From positions 1 through 42,925 of the forward strand of contig CALLUQ010000200.1 in assembly GCA_938010565.1 (NCBI GenBank): a stretch of 42,925 nucleotides of DNA, in the 5' to 3' direction. The DNA is from an uncultured Flavobacteriales bacterium. Its GTDB lineage: Bacteria > Bacteroidota > Bacteroidia > Flavobacteriales_D > CALLUQ01. The position numbers and the translations under genes are program-made. Of the stretch, positions 1 through 7,898 are shown one piece after another. Each line of letters opens with the position of its first letter. Position 1 is the first letter of the stretch. Below the pieces are notes generated by a model. The model did not search any database. It was not told the origin of the DNA and saw only the letters and a program-made list of their open reading frames with translations.

Positions 1-236
1 GGAGGTTGAAATATCCTATCAAAATTAGGAAACCCCGAAGATGAAACTGACAACAAACGCTAAGCACACAACAGTAAGTCACAGAACTTGAACATGAAAA
101 TTTAACTCCCTTGGTGTTTGCAACTGTAAAAAACATAAGTCGCTCATTGTGAGAACAAAAAATAATTATAAACACATGAAAATAAGATTTTATAGCTTTT
201 TTTAGATGAGGATGTAGTTTTGAGTAAAAAAATAAT

Positions 237-534
237 TTGTTGAACTTCTTTGCAGATTTAGAAAACCCAAGACGTGAAAAATGTAAAAAACATCTTTTGT
301 TGGATGTTGTTGCAATCGCTGTTTGCAGAGTGATCTGCGGAGCAGGGTTATGGAGTGATATCAAAGCGTACAGCAACATAAAACGGGATGGGCTAAAGGC
401 TTTCCTGCATCTGCCTAACGGCATTCCATCTCACGATACATTTAACCAGGTCTTTAGCAATCTATGCCCGGAAAAATTTGAAGCCTGATCTTCGGAGTTG
501 GCTACATGATTTTGTTGTAGCCGATGGGAAGTAA
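237..534 (+). pseudogene. ISAs1-family transposase, N-terminal remnant
   Basis: An 83-codon reading frame (TTG start; a stop lies four codons upstream) encodes the N-terminal domain typical of ISAs1-type DDE transposases: FFADLENPR near the start, then SDIKAYS and IPSHDTFNQVFS. It ends in TGA at 486-488. The homology resumes in the +1 frame at about 490 (LRSWLHDF, then VVADGK where full transposases have the catalytic AIDGK), and a TAA at 532-534 ends it. So there is a frameshift plus a nonsense codon, and the catalytic core downstream is gone. I could not find terminal inverted repeats in bases 1-236, which otherwise hold nothing I can identify. The family assignment rests on recognised motifs, not on a search. 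Confidence 0.75.
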
Positions 535-591
535 GCTCTGAAACGAATAGGCGAAGGGTTGCGGCCTTTATCTTCCTCTACTCCATTTTCC

Positions 592-635
592 CGCTTCGCG
601 GCATTTTTTCAGACTTTATCTGAAAAAGCGTAGCG
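592..635. repeat. Long imperfect hairpin in IS debris
   Basis: A perfect 9-bp stem (TTTTTCAGA at 605-613 against TCTGAAAAA at 619-627, loop CTTTA) is extended by CGCTTCGC (592-599) facing GCGTAGCG (628-635), with GGCA plus one T bulged on the left. It lies just after the transposase remnant and may be an old element end or a terminator, but a clean U-tract is missing. Confidence 0.5.
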
Positions 636-786
636 TTTATTCCATAAAACATTAACACAATAACCGACAAGTTGTAAGATGTTTCTGACAACTTATTTTT
701 GAATAAAAGAAACAGGCAAACGAAGTTGTGGAATGACCCGGTATTAAAATTTGAACGTTTTATTGATCAAGAAACCCTGAATTAGA

Positions 787-942
787 TCAAAGAAGTTGCT
801 TATTCTTTTTTAACTTGGCTTTCAAAAGAGGTCTATAGTTATTCGGAAACCACCCCTTTTCAAGCTCCGACATAATTTTATTTCTGCCCTTCTCAACGTC
901 TCCTTCTCCTCTGGCTACAAGTTCGATAGTTGATTCATTCAT
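787..942 (-). CDS. Small hypothetical protein (possible remnant)
   Basis: A 51-codon minus-strand frame starts at ATG 942 and reads MNESTIELVARGEGDVEKG and on to PLLKAKLKKNKQLL before TGA at 787-789. The same frame continues upstream of the ATG without a stop into a run of eight A residues (minus strand, 968-961). If that run had seven, the gene would start at ATG 976 with MNTKKYARKFGMNEST and encode 61 residues. So this may be the main part of a small gene broken by a homopolymer frameshift, or a short intact gene using the inner ATG. The composition (charged, regular spacing of hydrophobics) looks protein-like. I do not recognise the family. Confidence 0.4.
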   Translation of the reverse strand: MNESTIELVARGEGDVEKGRNKIMSELEKGWFPNNYRPLLKAKLKKNKQLL

Positions 943-1333
943 GCCAAATTTTCTCGCATATTTTTTTTGTGTTCATCTGTTCGCATCGATGAATTGGTTT
1001 CATTTTTTTGAGAGGGATGTACCTGCGAAGTCAAAAAATGGCGTATGTCAAAGATGTGCAAGCATTATTGGCGATATATTGCCCTTTTGGCTCCGCATGA
1101 CCGGGTTCCCGGCTCGCGATCGGCATTCCATCAACACCTGGGAAACGGGCAATACATCACTGGGGGACGCTGCGATCAGTTCTGGTTTTTCGCAAACGTT
1201 GCCCTGATCAGATCACCCAAAAGCATGAAAAACAATTTTTAAATTTATCTGTTTTAGCTTATCTTAGGTGTTGTGGCGCCCAACGGGTTGATCACAAAAC
1301 ACACCATTACTAACCTTAAACTAACCAACAATT
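943..1333. other. Intergenic, no supported gene
   Basis: Overlapping short plus-strand frames occur here (for example 941-1207 and 1045-1242), but none has recognisable motifs, and two frames compete over the same bases. Read as degenerate accessory DNA upstream of the peptidase gene. Confidence 0.5.
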
Positions 1334-2146
1334 ATGGCTGGATGCGAATTGCTGGAAGATGACGGCTCACCCGCCGACATCAAATCCGGCGACGTGATCA
1401 CTTCCAATGGAGGCATCCTCGGATTAGGACATGCCGGAGTGATAGAGGTCCGAAAAGATTGCATTGTTGTGATCGAAGTTTTTGCTGCCCCGGACGGCAG
1501 TGTCCATGTTCAGGAGCGCGATATTTGCGACTTTATGGACGATTACGATGCCCAAGGCAGGGAAGTGTTCATTTCCCGACCCAAAAAACCCAAAGATACA
1601 AGCGATCAGGCCTGGGATAAAAAACTGAAAGGTGCAGTAGACTACATGAAAAGCAAAGTTTGCACCCATTATCCGGTTTACATGTTCATTTTGGATGCCT
1701 TGTTTCACTTACCGGATGTATGGTATTGTAGCGATCTGGTGCAGGAAGCCTTCCGGAGGCAAGGGATCGAGTTTGAAATATCGCTCAACCTTTGGGATGC
1801 CTCCGATGATAAAGCAACCCGGGATTACATGTTCCAACAACGCGGAGAAGCCATTCGCCGTTATGGCGAAAAAATGGGCCTGCGTTACCTGAGAGGCTTT
1901 GAACTGCCTGAAACCTTTATTCAGGACTCTCAATTGCCAAAAGAAAACCCCGATACTCCTCCGGTTGAGCAAGATGCGGAATACGCCGTAGCACTAGCCA
2001 ATCATGCCGATTGCGATTGCTCGGATCACGATTTGGAGCGGATGGTATCGGAGCAATTGTGGAAAAAAGAATTGAGTCGTCTGAGCGGGTTGATCGACAT
2101 CGAATTCAACCTGGCATCTGAAATGATTAAAAAGGAGGTATCATGA
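1334..2146 (+). CDS. Permuted papain-fold (YiiX/NlpC-P60-like) cysteine peptidase
   Basis: This 270-residue protein has the arrangement of circularly permuted NlpC/P60 (YiiX-like) enzymes. An N-terminal segment reads SGDVITSNGG followed by LGHAGVIE with His33 as candidate catalytic histidine, and Glu47 in VVIEVF is a possible third residue. The nucleophile candidate Cys132 comes about 100 residues later, in WYCSDLVQEAF. Known members cleave or transfer amide and thioester bonds in peptidoglycan peptides, lipids or proteins; the substrate here is unknown. There is no signal peptide or membrane segment, so cytoplasmic action or export by a non-Sec route is possible. Residues 190-270 are acidic with a Cys pair in ADCDCSDHD. 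The stop codon overlaps the start of the next gene (ATGA), implying translational coupling with a partner. IS debris lies upstream and a terminator follows the second gene, so the pair looks like a self-contained accessory unit. Confidence 0.7.
   Translation: MAGCELLEDDGSPADIKSGDVITSNGGILGLGHAGVIEVRKDCIVVIEVFAAPDGSVHVQERDICDFMDDYDAQGREVFISRPKKPKDTSDQAWDKKLKGAVDYMKSKVCTHYPVYMFILDALFHLPDVWYCSDLVQEAFRRQGIEFEISLNLWDASDDKATRDYMFQQRGEAIRRYGEKMGLRYLRGFELPETFIQDSQLPKENPDTPPVEQDAEYAVALANHADCDCSDHDLERMVSEQLWKKELSRLSGLIDIEFNLASEMIKKEVS
2131..2138 (+). promoter_or_regulatory. Strong Shine-Dalgarno for the Cys-rich gene
   Basis: AAAGGAGG lies 4 bases before the ATG at 2143, inside the end of the peptidase gene. 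Such a full match to the anti-SD is unusual in Bacteroidota, which mostly initiate without SD, and it fixes the start of the downstream gene. Confidence 0.7.
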
Positions 2147-3312
2147 GTTCATTAGCAGATTTTATATGTGCCTCCGATCCTTTTTGCGGATCCATCGAGG
2201 TAGAGGTCAAAGACCTCAAAATTTCCAACATGGTAGTGCATGGCCCTGTGGGATGTGGGGTAATTGTAAGAGAAGGGGCAGTTGCCGCCGGAGCCCTCAA
2301 GAAAGTAAATGAAGAAGTAGATGTTATCCGAAGGTCCAAAACATGCGAAAAGAATTGTGCCTGCACCTCAATCTTAATCACTGAATTCGACATTGCACAC
2401 AGCCGGAATGTGGTGCGCGAACCGGCGGTTGGCCCTTGTAGCGTGTCTTTCGACCTTTCGTTCAAGTTGGGAATTAAAATTTATGGCGGCATTTGCCACA
2501 ATCCCGACTTTACCGGCATTGAGGATTGTTTGCAGGATTGGAAAGACCTTTGGGAAAAGATCAAAGCATTCATCGAACAACTCAAAAAGACGTTCGATCC
2601 GGATGAGATCTGGAAAAAGATCGGAGGAACATCTCCCAAAGCCTTGCGCGAAAGCGAAAGCATGGAGCCACCGCGAAGGATCCGCCGCCGTCGCAAACCT
2701 TCTCCCGATAAAGAACAGCCCGATACCACTCCGAATGATAGCGAAGGACCCAAAAAGCCCTCTGCCAAAACGGTGGAAGAGATCGGACATTATTTGCTAA
2801 ACCACAACATGAGCTACCATCTGAATTATGTAGAAACAACAGATGAAAGCCTGGTGGGCACAGTGCTTGGCACTCACCTGGAGGGAGACCACATGGAAGT
2901 CAACCTCGCAGTTGCACCTCTGACCTTACGGAGCCTTCAGGAGGTGGATGTTGCCCGTGAAAAACATATGCAGGATGGAGGCATTGCTGATTTCTACGCC
3001 TTTACGGAAATGGATCTAACAAATGTGAAAATCAAAACAGTAGGGAAAGAACGCCTGCAGCTCTGGCAGTTTATGAGCCACTGGATCAAACAAGTTCCCT
3101 TTATTGATGGCAATGCCGCAGAGTTGCTGGTTCGTGGCCTGGGACTTAAATCTCCGGCCGATACGACAGAATGGGCATCGGCTTTCCTTTCAAAAAATGA
3201 TGCCGAAGCGGCCATTCTTGAGGCAGGAAAAAACGTGAAGCTACCAAAGGATTACGTAGAAAATAACTTGTCTACAATTGCGCTGGCAATTATGGAGACA
3301 AACAAGGTCTGA
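2143..3312 (+). CDS. Cysteine-rich protein of unknown family, peptidase partner
   Basis: I do not recognise this 389-residue protein. It has two parts. Residues 1-130 contain nine cysteines (positions 9, 15, 38, 68, 72, 74, 99, 118, 129), including CEKNCAC, suggesting a metal-binding or disulfide-rich domain; no cysteine occurs after 129. Residues 131-160 are probably helical and rich in Trp, Lys and Glu. Then comes a basic, proline-rich linker (PPRRIRRRRKPSP near 177-188, followed by an acidic/polar stretch) and a C-terminal domain of about 180 residues (from about 208) that looks globular. No signal peptide or membrane segment is seen. The start is fixed by a perfect SD and a 4-bp overlap with the peptidase gene. 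Co-production suggests a substrate, inhibitor, immunity or scaffold role for the peptidase; that is inference. Confidence 0.7.
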   Translation: MSSLADFICASDPFCGSIEVEVKDLKISNMVVHGPVGCGVIVREGAVAAGALKKVNEEVDVIRRSKTCEKNCACTSILITEFDIAHSRNVVREPAVGPCSVSFDLSFKLGIKIYGGICHNPDFTGIEDCLQDWKDLWEKIKAFIEQLKKTFDPDEIWKKIGGTSPKALRESESMEPPRRIRRRRKPSPDKEQPDTTPNDSEGPKKPSAKTVEEIGHYLLNHNMSYHLNYVETTDESLVGTVLGTHLEGDHMEVNLAVAPLTLRSLQEVDVAREKHMQDGGIADFYAFTEMDLTNVKIKTVGKERLQLWQFMSHWIKQVPFIDGNAAELLVRGLGLKSPADTTEWASAFLSKNDAEAAILEAGKNVKLPKDYVENNLSTIALAIMETNKV

Positions 3313-3403
3313 TCCCGAATGATCCGATATTTTTGCCCCTTACAACCCGCTCATTATACTGAGGTAAGGAGAGGGTCTGCTGAAAAAAAATGTGAAGCAA
3401 AAG

Positions 3404-3424
3404 AAAAAGGGGCAGCCCTTTTTT
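3404..3424 (+). terminator. Rho-independent terminator after the peptidase pair
   Basis: AAAAAGGG (3404-3411) pairs with CCCTTTTT (3416-3423) around the loop GCAG, with a U-tract forming the 3' side. It lies about 90 bases after the stop of the Cys-rich gene. Confidence 0.55.
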
Positions 3425-3439
3425 GATCGGGTGGACCCC

Positions 3440-3528
3440 GGATGCAACTTAATAACCGGATTGCCAATGGCAAGGGTTTCCCATGAGGAAGCACCTGAAG
3501 TGGGTGATCCGGCTATTAAGTTGCATCC
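3440..3528. repeat. Nested inverted-repeat element (22-bp outer stem)
   Basis: The outer arms are 3440-3461 (starting GGATGCAACTT) and 3507-3528 (ending AAGTTGCATCC), complementary at 21 of 22 positions. The single mismatch would be a G-U wobble only in a minus-strand RNA. The 45-base interior holds three further short hairpins: TGCC/GGCA at 3462-3472, GGG/CCC at 3474-3482, and CACC/GGTG at 3492-3506. Together they make a cloverleaf-like layout. I do not recognise it as a known RNA or IS end. It could be a REP/MITE-like mobile sequence or a structured RNA. Confidence 0.6.
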
Positions 3529-3976
3529 TTCTTTTTACCGGTGCAATGCGTTGTCAGAGATACCTTTTAACTCCATGAACTTGTTGGGCTTGGCCGGTAG
3601 AACCCCGGAAGTTGTTTTACAACAGACTATTGCTTTCGAAATAACACCGCTTCGTAATGGTTTCTCCCGAAATTTTTAGGCATTTTTTATCTATGAATTA
3701 TATGATCCGTATAACATAATAGTATTAAAATTAGATGGTCGAAACCCAATTCTTTCATACTTTCTAGTGAGCGTTTTGTTATCATCTCCGTTTCTTACAA
3801 AATAAAAGGACCATCAGCTTCATTTATAGCCTTGGGATCTCAAAAAAGGAGTAGATAATATAAAAGCTTACGGGGAGTAGGACTTGGGGCGAAAAACCAT
3901 CCCAAACGAACCGATCCATATGTGCCGCTTTATGGCTAAATAAAAGACAAAGTGTCATTCAGAGCATTATTCTATG

Positions 3977-3984
3977 TACCTTTG
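3977..3984 (+). promoter_or_regulatory. Candidate -7 box of the desaturase promoter
   Basis: TACCTTTG matches the Bacteroidota -7 consensus TAnnTTTG exactly and lies 19 bases before the ATG at 4004. An upstream in-frame ATG at 3974 would precede the promoter, which argues for 4004 as the start. No clear -33 TTG is seen. Confidence 0.5.
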
Positions 3985-4003
3985 CCGGATTAAAATCAAG
4001 CTT

Positions 4004-5122
4004 ATGAGCGTACCTGTTGTTAAATTTAATACCCAGCATCAACCTGAATTTGTTAAAGAATTAAGGAATCGGGTCAACCAGTATTTTAAAGACAATAACG
4101 TATCAAAGTATGCCAACTTCAATATGAAGTTTAAAACGGTATTTATGATTTGTCTTTATGGCGGGCCTTTGGCGCTGATGCTTACGGGAGTCGTTTCATC
4201 GCTTTGGGGGGTTTTGCTGATGTGGGCTTTAATGGGAATGGGCATGTCGGGCATTGGTTTGTCTGTTATGCACGATGCCAACCATGGCTCTTATTCTAAG
4301 AATCAAAAAGTAAACAATGCTTTAAGCCGGGTTTTGCACTTTATTGGTGGCTACCACACCAACTGGAAGATTCAACACAATGTATTGCACCACTCTTTCA
4401 CCAATGTAGAGGGATTTGATGAAGATATTGAAACGAGCCTGATGCGTTTTTCGCCCAACCAGAAACGTAAAAATTTCTACCGTTTTCAGGTATTTTATGC
4501 GCCACTCCTCTACGGTTTGATGACCATCTATTGGTTGATCGGAAAAGATTTTTCACAAATTGTAAGGTATAATAAAAAGAATCTTCTCGAATCTCAGGGC
4601 ACCACTTTAAGAAAATCGATGATCATTCTCACCATTAACAAGGTTTGGTACGGCGTGCTTACCATTGCCCTCCCGATCTTCTTAATTGACCTTCCCTGGT
4701 GGCAGGTACTGTTGGGTTTTTTGCTGATGCATTTTATTTGCGGACTGATGCTGGCTTTGATCTTCCAACCGGCGCACATCATCGAAGAAACCAATTTTTA
4801 TGTTGCGGATGATAATGGAAGCGTGGAAAACAACTGGGCCGTTCACCAGATGAGAACCACCGCAAATTTTGCCAACGGTTCATTGCTTTTTTCCTGGTTT
4901 ATCGGAGGTTTAAATTATCAGATCGAACACCACCTGTTCCCGAATATCTGCCATGTTCACTACCGTAAAATATCCAAGATTGTAAAAGCGACGGCCCGCG
5001 AATTTAATGTACCCTATAACCAACACAAAACCTTCTTTGGAGCATTGGCCAGCCACTTTTCCATGTTGCATGCCCTTGGTACGGGAAAGTACGACAAACA
5101 ACGTGCAGCAACAACGAGCTGA
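4004..5122 (+). CDS. Membrane fatty acid desaturase (front-end/linoleoyl-CoA desaturase type)
   Basis: This 372-residue integral membrane di-iron enzyme introduces a double bond into an acyl chain. All three histidine boxes are present: HDANHG, HNVLHH and QIEHH. The Q in the third box (QIEHHLFP) is the signature of the front-end (delta-5/delta-6) desaturase group, although no fused cytochrome b5 domain is seen. Hydrophobic segments flank the boxes (GPLALMLTGVVSSLWG, LLGFLLMHFICGLML and others). The length fits bacterial DesA3-like members. It is a single gene with its own promoter, convergent with nadE 48 bp away. The likely role is membrane-lipid unsaturation, for example in cold adaptation. 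Regiospecificity cannot be read from sequence. Confidence 0.9.
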   Translation: MSVPVVKFNTQHQPEFVKELRNRVNQYFKDNNVSKYANFNMKFKTVFMICLYGGPLALMLTGVVSSLWGVLLMWALMGMGMSGIGLSVMHDANHGSYSKNQKVNNALSRVLHFIGGYHTNWKIQHNVLHHSFTNVEGFDEDIETSLMRFSPNQKRKNFYRFQVFYAPLLYGLMTIYWLIGKDFSQIVRYNKKNLLESQGTTLRKSMIILTINKVWYGVLTIALPIFLIDLPWWQVLLGFLLMHFICGLMLALIFQPAHIIEETNFYVADDNGSVENNWAVHQMRTTANFANGSLLFSWFIGGLNYQIEHHLFPNICHVHYRKISKIVKATAREFNVPYNQHKTFFGALASHFSMLHALGTGKYDKQRAATTS

Positions 5123-5170
5123 TGCACAACGGAGCACTTTTTTTTAAGAAGTAAAAACTTATGGATGGGG

Positions 5171-6811
5171 TCAGGAAAGATAACGTGCCACGATCGGCAT
5201 ACGCCGCCCCATGCCAAAGGCCTTGTTACTTACCCTCAGCACCGGAGGCATCTGAATTCTTTTGTATTCGTTGATATTGACCATGCGAAGTGTCTGTTTT
5301 ACCAACGCTTCATCATACCCCATTTCCAGTAGGTCATCCGGGCTTTTTTGGTTTTCGATGTATTGGTACAGTAGATCGTCAAGAAGGGCATAATCAGGAA
5401 GGGAATCGCTGTCTTTCTGGTCGGGCCGCAATTCGGCAGAAGGAGCCTTGGTAAGCATGTTTTCAGGAATTACATTCCGGAGGCTGTTGATGTAGCGACA
5501 GAGCTGGTATACTTCGGTTTTGTACACATCGCCAATGACCGAAAGACCACCGCACATATCGCCGTAAAGCGTTCCGTAACCCACTGCTGCTTCACTTTTG
5601 TTGGAGGTGTTGAGCAAAATATATCCAAACTTGTTCGAAAAGGCCATCAACAAAGTTCCGCGGATCCGGGCTTGCATGTTTTCTTCCGTTACATCAAAAG
5701 GCAAACCCTTAAAAAAACCTTCGAGTGCATGGCCGAAGCGGTCGTATATGTGATGGATGGGAAGGACATGACTTTCGCAACCCAGCCGTTTCACCATCTC
5801 TTCCGAATCGCTTACCGAGTGGTCGGATGAAAAGTGCGAAGGCATAAGCACAGCTACCACATTTTCCGACCCGAGTGCCTCTGCAGCAAGGGCAAGTGTA
5901 AGTGCCGAATCAATGCCGCCGGAAAGCCCCAGAATGGCTTTTTTAAAGCCCAGCTTCCGAAAATAATCTCGGATCCCCAATACCAGAGCATCGTGCACCC
6001 CTTTTTCTTTTGAAGGGATCCGGAAGGCATGCCCCCGGACGGATAAATCGCACAATTCATCGAGCGAAATGGTCGCCACTTCTTCTTTGAAATATGCCAA
6101 CTGCCGATGCACACTTCCATCGGCTTTCATCGCAACGGATCCGCCGTCAAAGATCAATTCTGTTTGAGCGCCGGTATGGTTGAGGTAAATAATAGGAATG
6201 CCGTATGTATGTACGTTGCACTGCAAAGTGTGTAACCGGGCTGTAGCATGCTTGTGGCTGAAAGGAGAAGCCGAAATGTTGATCATCAGATCGGGATATT
6301 CTTTGATGAACTGATCCATCGGTTGAACCGTGTACATCAGATCCGCCTTTACATCCCAAATGTCTTCACATACCGTAACGGCCAGCTTTTTCCCTTTATA
6401 CCGGATGATCCTGAATTCGCGGGCGGGTTCAAAATAACGATATTCATCAAAAATATCATAGGTCGGAAGCAAGGCCTTATGGTGCAAGCTTTCTACTTTT
6501 CCTTCGTTCATAAACCATGCGGAATTGAACAGACGTTTGCCTTCAACCTGCGGATTAACGGACGGTCCGCCAACGAGGGCTGCAATGCCGTTGCATTTTT
6601 GAGCAATGGCATGCATGGCTTCTTCGCATTTTGCAATGAAATCTTCGAACTCCAGAAAATCACGAGGCGGATAACCACAGATGGAAAGCTCGGCAAAAAC
6701 AACCAGATCGGAACCGGCATTTTTTGCTTCTTCAATTGCTGCTAGGATCTTTTGGGTATTTGCTTCGAAATTCCCGATATGATAGTTCAGTTGAGCCAGA
6801 GTAATTCGCAT
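5171..6811 (-). CDS. nadE: Glutamine-dependent NAD(+) synthetase
   Basis: This enzyme makes NAD from deamido-NAD, ATP and glutamine, the last step of NAD synthesis. The 546 residues form the usual two-domain protein. The N-terminal nitrilase-type glutaminase has the triad Glu41 (VFAELSICGYPP), Lys112 (HHKALLPTYDIF) and Cys148 (VTVCEDIWD). The C-terminal synthetase has the ATP-pyrophosphatase loop SGGIDS at 297-302. I start at 6811 (MRITLAQLNYHIGNFE), where the glutaminase fold begins. The longer frame to 6850 adds an unlikely FFFF-rich stretch and would overlap the candidate promoter box at 6848-6855. It is convergent with the desaturase gene. No lesions seen. Confidence 0.95.
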   Translation of the reverse strand: MRITLAQLNYHIGNFEANTQKILAAIEEAKNAGSDLVVFAELSICGYPPRDFLEFEDFIAKCEEAMHAIAQKCNGIAALVGGPSVNPQVEGKRLFNSAWFMNEGKVESLHHKALLPTYDIFDEYRYFEPAREFRIIRYKGKKLAVTVCEDIWDVKADLMYTVQPMDQFIKEYPDLMINISASPFSHKHATARLHTLQCNVHTYGIPIIYLNHTGAQTELIFDGGSVAMKADGSVHRQLAYFKEEVATISLDELCDLSVRGHAFRIPSKEKGVHDALVLGIRDYFRKLGFKKAILGLSGGIDSALTLALAAEALGSENVVAVLMPSHFSSDHSVSDSEEMVKRLGCESHVLPIHHIYDRFGHALEGFFKGLPFDVTEENMQARIRGTLLMAFSNKFGYILLNTSNKSEAAVGYGTLYGDMCGGLSVIGDVYKTEVYQLCRYINSLRNVIPENMLTKAPSAELRPDQKDSDSLPDYALLDDLLYQYIENQKSPDDLLEMGYDEALVKQTLRMVNINEYKRIQMPPVLRVSNKAFGMGRRMPIVARYLS

Positions 6812-6847
6812 CGCCACAAATTGGAAAAAAAAGAAATCCCGCACAAA

Positions 6848-6855
6848 CAAATGTA
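6848..6855 (-). promoter_or_regulatory. Candidate -7 box of nadE
   Basis: On the minus strand this reads TACATTTG, an exact TAnnTTTG match. A start site about 7 bases downstream leaves a leader of about 30 bases before the ATG at 6811. No clear -33 element. Confidence 0.4.
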
Positions 6856-6953
6856 CGGGACTAAAAGTAAGAATTCTTCCTTGTTTCTCAGTAACTGTTA
6901 GGGAATCTAATTTGAAAATTGATAGTGCAAGATCTTTGGTCAGTTCGAGGCGC

Positions 6954-6988
6954 TTTTTGGTCAGATGGCATCGCTATCTGACTAAAAA
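6954..6988 (+). repeat. 16-bp hairpin between the barrel gene and nadE
   Basis: TTTTTGGTCAGAT (6954-6966) faces ATCTGACTAAAAA (6976-6988), and the stem continues through GGC/GCT to a 3-base loop. Two pairs are G-U, so the fold is best as plus-strand RNA although both flanking genes are on the minus strand. The 3' side is A-rich, so it is not a standard U-tract terminator in either direction. TTTGGTCAG also occurs once more just upstream, near 6935. Confidence 0.5.
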
Positions 6989-7051
6989 AGAACGAAGAAG
7001 TGGCAGAAAAGATGCGCTATTCAAATCGAAGTAGCACTTCCTGGTAGTTGC

Positions 7052-7831
7052 TCAGAACAGGATCCCAGCAGAAAGTGAAAATCCGCGCTCAAATACTTTT
7101 TGTTCAAAAGCCGCTCCGTTTTTGTCGATGAGGTGCTTGGAGGTTCCTTTGATAACGTTGGTAAAGCCATGGTTGTAATGTGCGCTGAGAACAAGAGAAG
7201 TAGATCCGCTGAGGTTGTATTCGGCTCCGCCGCCCACATTCAGTACAAACTTTACGGGAGCTACCTCATTGTCGATAGAAAGATCGCTTTGATCCAGCGT
7301 GTTGCCTGTTGCCATATCGGTTATATTATCGTTGGCACGACCGCGGGTATTGATGCTCGTAGTAAGGCCAAACTGTCCGAAATAAGTAAGGTACCCGATC
7401 TCGTTGGTTTTGGCTTTGAGCGCAACCGGAAGGTTGACATAATTGGCCCTGAAACGACGGGTATTGAGCAGGTAGTAATTCAGCGATAACCCAGAAATGT
7501 CGTCCGTAAAGCTTCCGTCTTTGTTGATCTCCAACACATCACCATCGGAAAACGCATAACCGGCTGTATCAAGGTACTGAATTTTTCCGCCGCTGGTCAA
7601 TACTTCCAAACCGGTTACAATAGCCACATTTTCGCCAAGGCTGAATTCTACGGCACCTCCCCAGGCAAAATTGAGAACGCCGCCATCTTTAGCCATATCT
7701 TTTGGATCGTCCGGAATATATATGTTTACACCAGGCGTAATTTTCAATCCGAACTTAATGGCTTTGTCCTGGGCAGATCCGGTATTTACTCCAAAACTTA
7801 CCAAGGCTAAAAACGTGCATATCTTTTTCAT
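7052..7831 (-). CDS. Outer-membrane beta-barrel protein (PorT family-like)
   Basis: This 259-residue protein has a clear signal peptide (MKKICTFLALVSFGVNTGSAQ, cleaved near residue 21). The rest is a series of alternating-hydrophobic strands, for example WGGAVEFSLGENVAIVTGLEV and FVLNVGGGAEYNLSG, ending in the C-terminal aromatic FSLSAGILF typical of outer-membrane barrels. This is the general form of the PorT-type barrel proteins common in Bacteroidota. The specific function is unknown; this is one of many paralogues and should not be equated with the PorT secretion factor itself. It is transcribed divergently from gldB, with a 67-bp shared upstream region. Confidence 0.75.
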   Translation of the reverse strand: MKKICTFLALVSFGVNTGSAQDKAIKFGLKITPGVNIYIPDDPKDMAKDGGVLNFAWGGAVEFSLGENVAIVTGLEVLTSGGKIQYLDTAGYAFSDGDVLEINKDGSFTDDISGLSLNYYLLNTRRFRANYVNLPVALKAKTNEIGYLTYFGQFGLTTSINTRGRANDNITDMATGNTLDQSDLSIDNEVAPVKFVLNVGGGAEYNLSGSTSLVLSAHYNHGFTNVIKGTSKHLIDKNGAAFEQKVFERGFSLSAGILF

Positions 7832-7878
7832 AATTTTACCGATTATTCATCCGGTGATCTTGAATCTTTTGAAGGCAA

Positions 7879-7886
7879 CAAACATA
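7879..7886 (-). promoter_or_regulatory. Candidate -7 box of the barrel gene
   Basis: The minus strand reads TATGTTTG, an exact TAnnTTTG match, about 48 bases upstream of the ATG at 7831. It sits inside the divergent gap shared with gldB. Confidence 0.4.
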
Positions 7887-7898
7887 AGTAAAAATCCG

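Larger units (their letters stand above)
3313..4003. other. Intergenic, 690 bp, no gene
   Basis: It contains the terminator at 3404-3424, the nested inverted repeat at 3440-3528 and the desaturase promoter near 3977. A 95-codon frame over 3392-3679 runs through both hairpins and is probably fortuitous. The AT-rich stretch 3680-3960 shows nothing I can name. Confidence 0.5.

Noticed and set aside
941-1242. Two overlapping plus-strand ORFs (88 and 65 codons)
   Set aside because: They compete for the same bases in different frames, and a better protein-like frame lies on the minus strand at 787-942 across their start.
3392-3679. 95-codon plus-strand ORF
   Set aside because: It runs straight through a terminator hairpin and both arms of the nested inverted repeat and shows no domain-like features.
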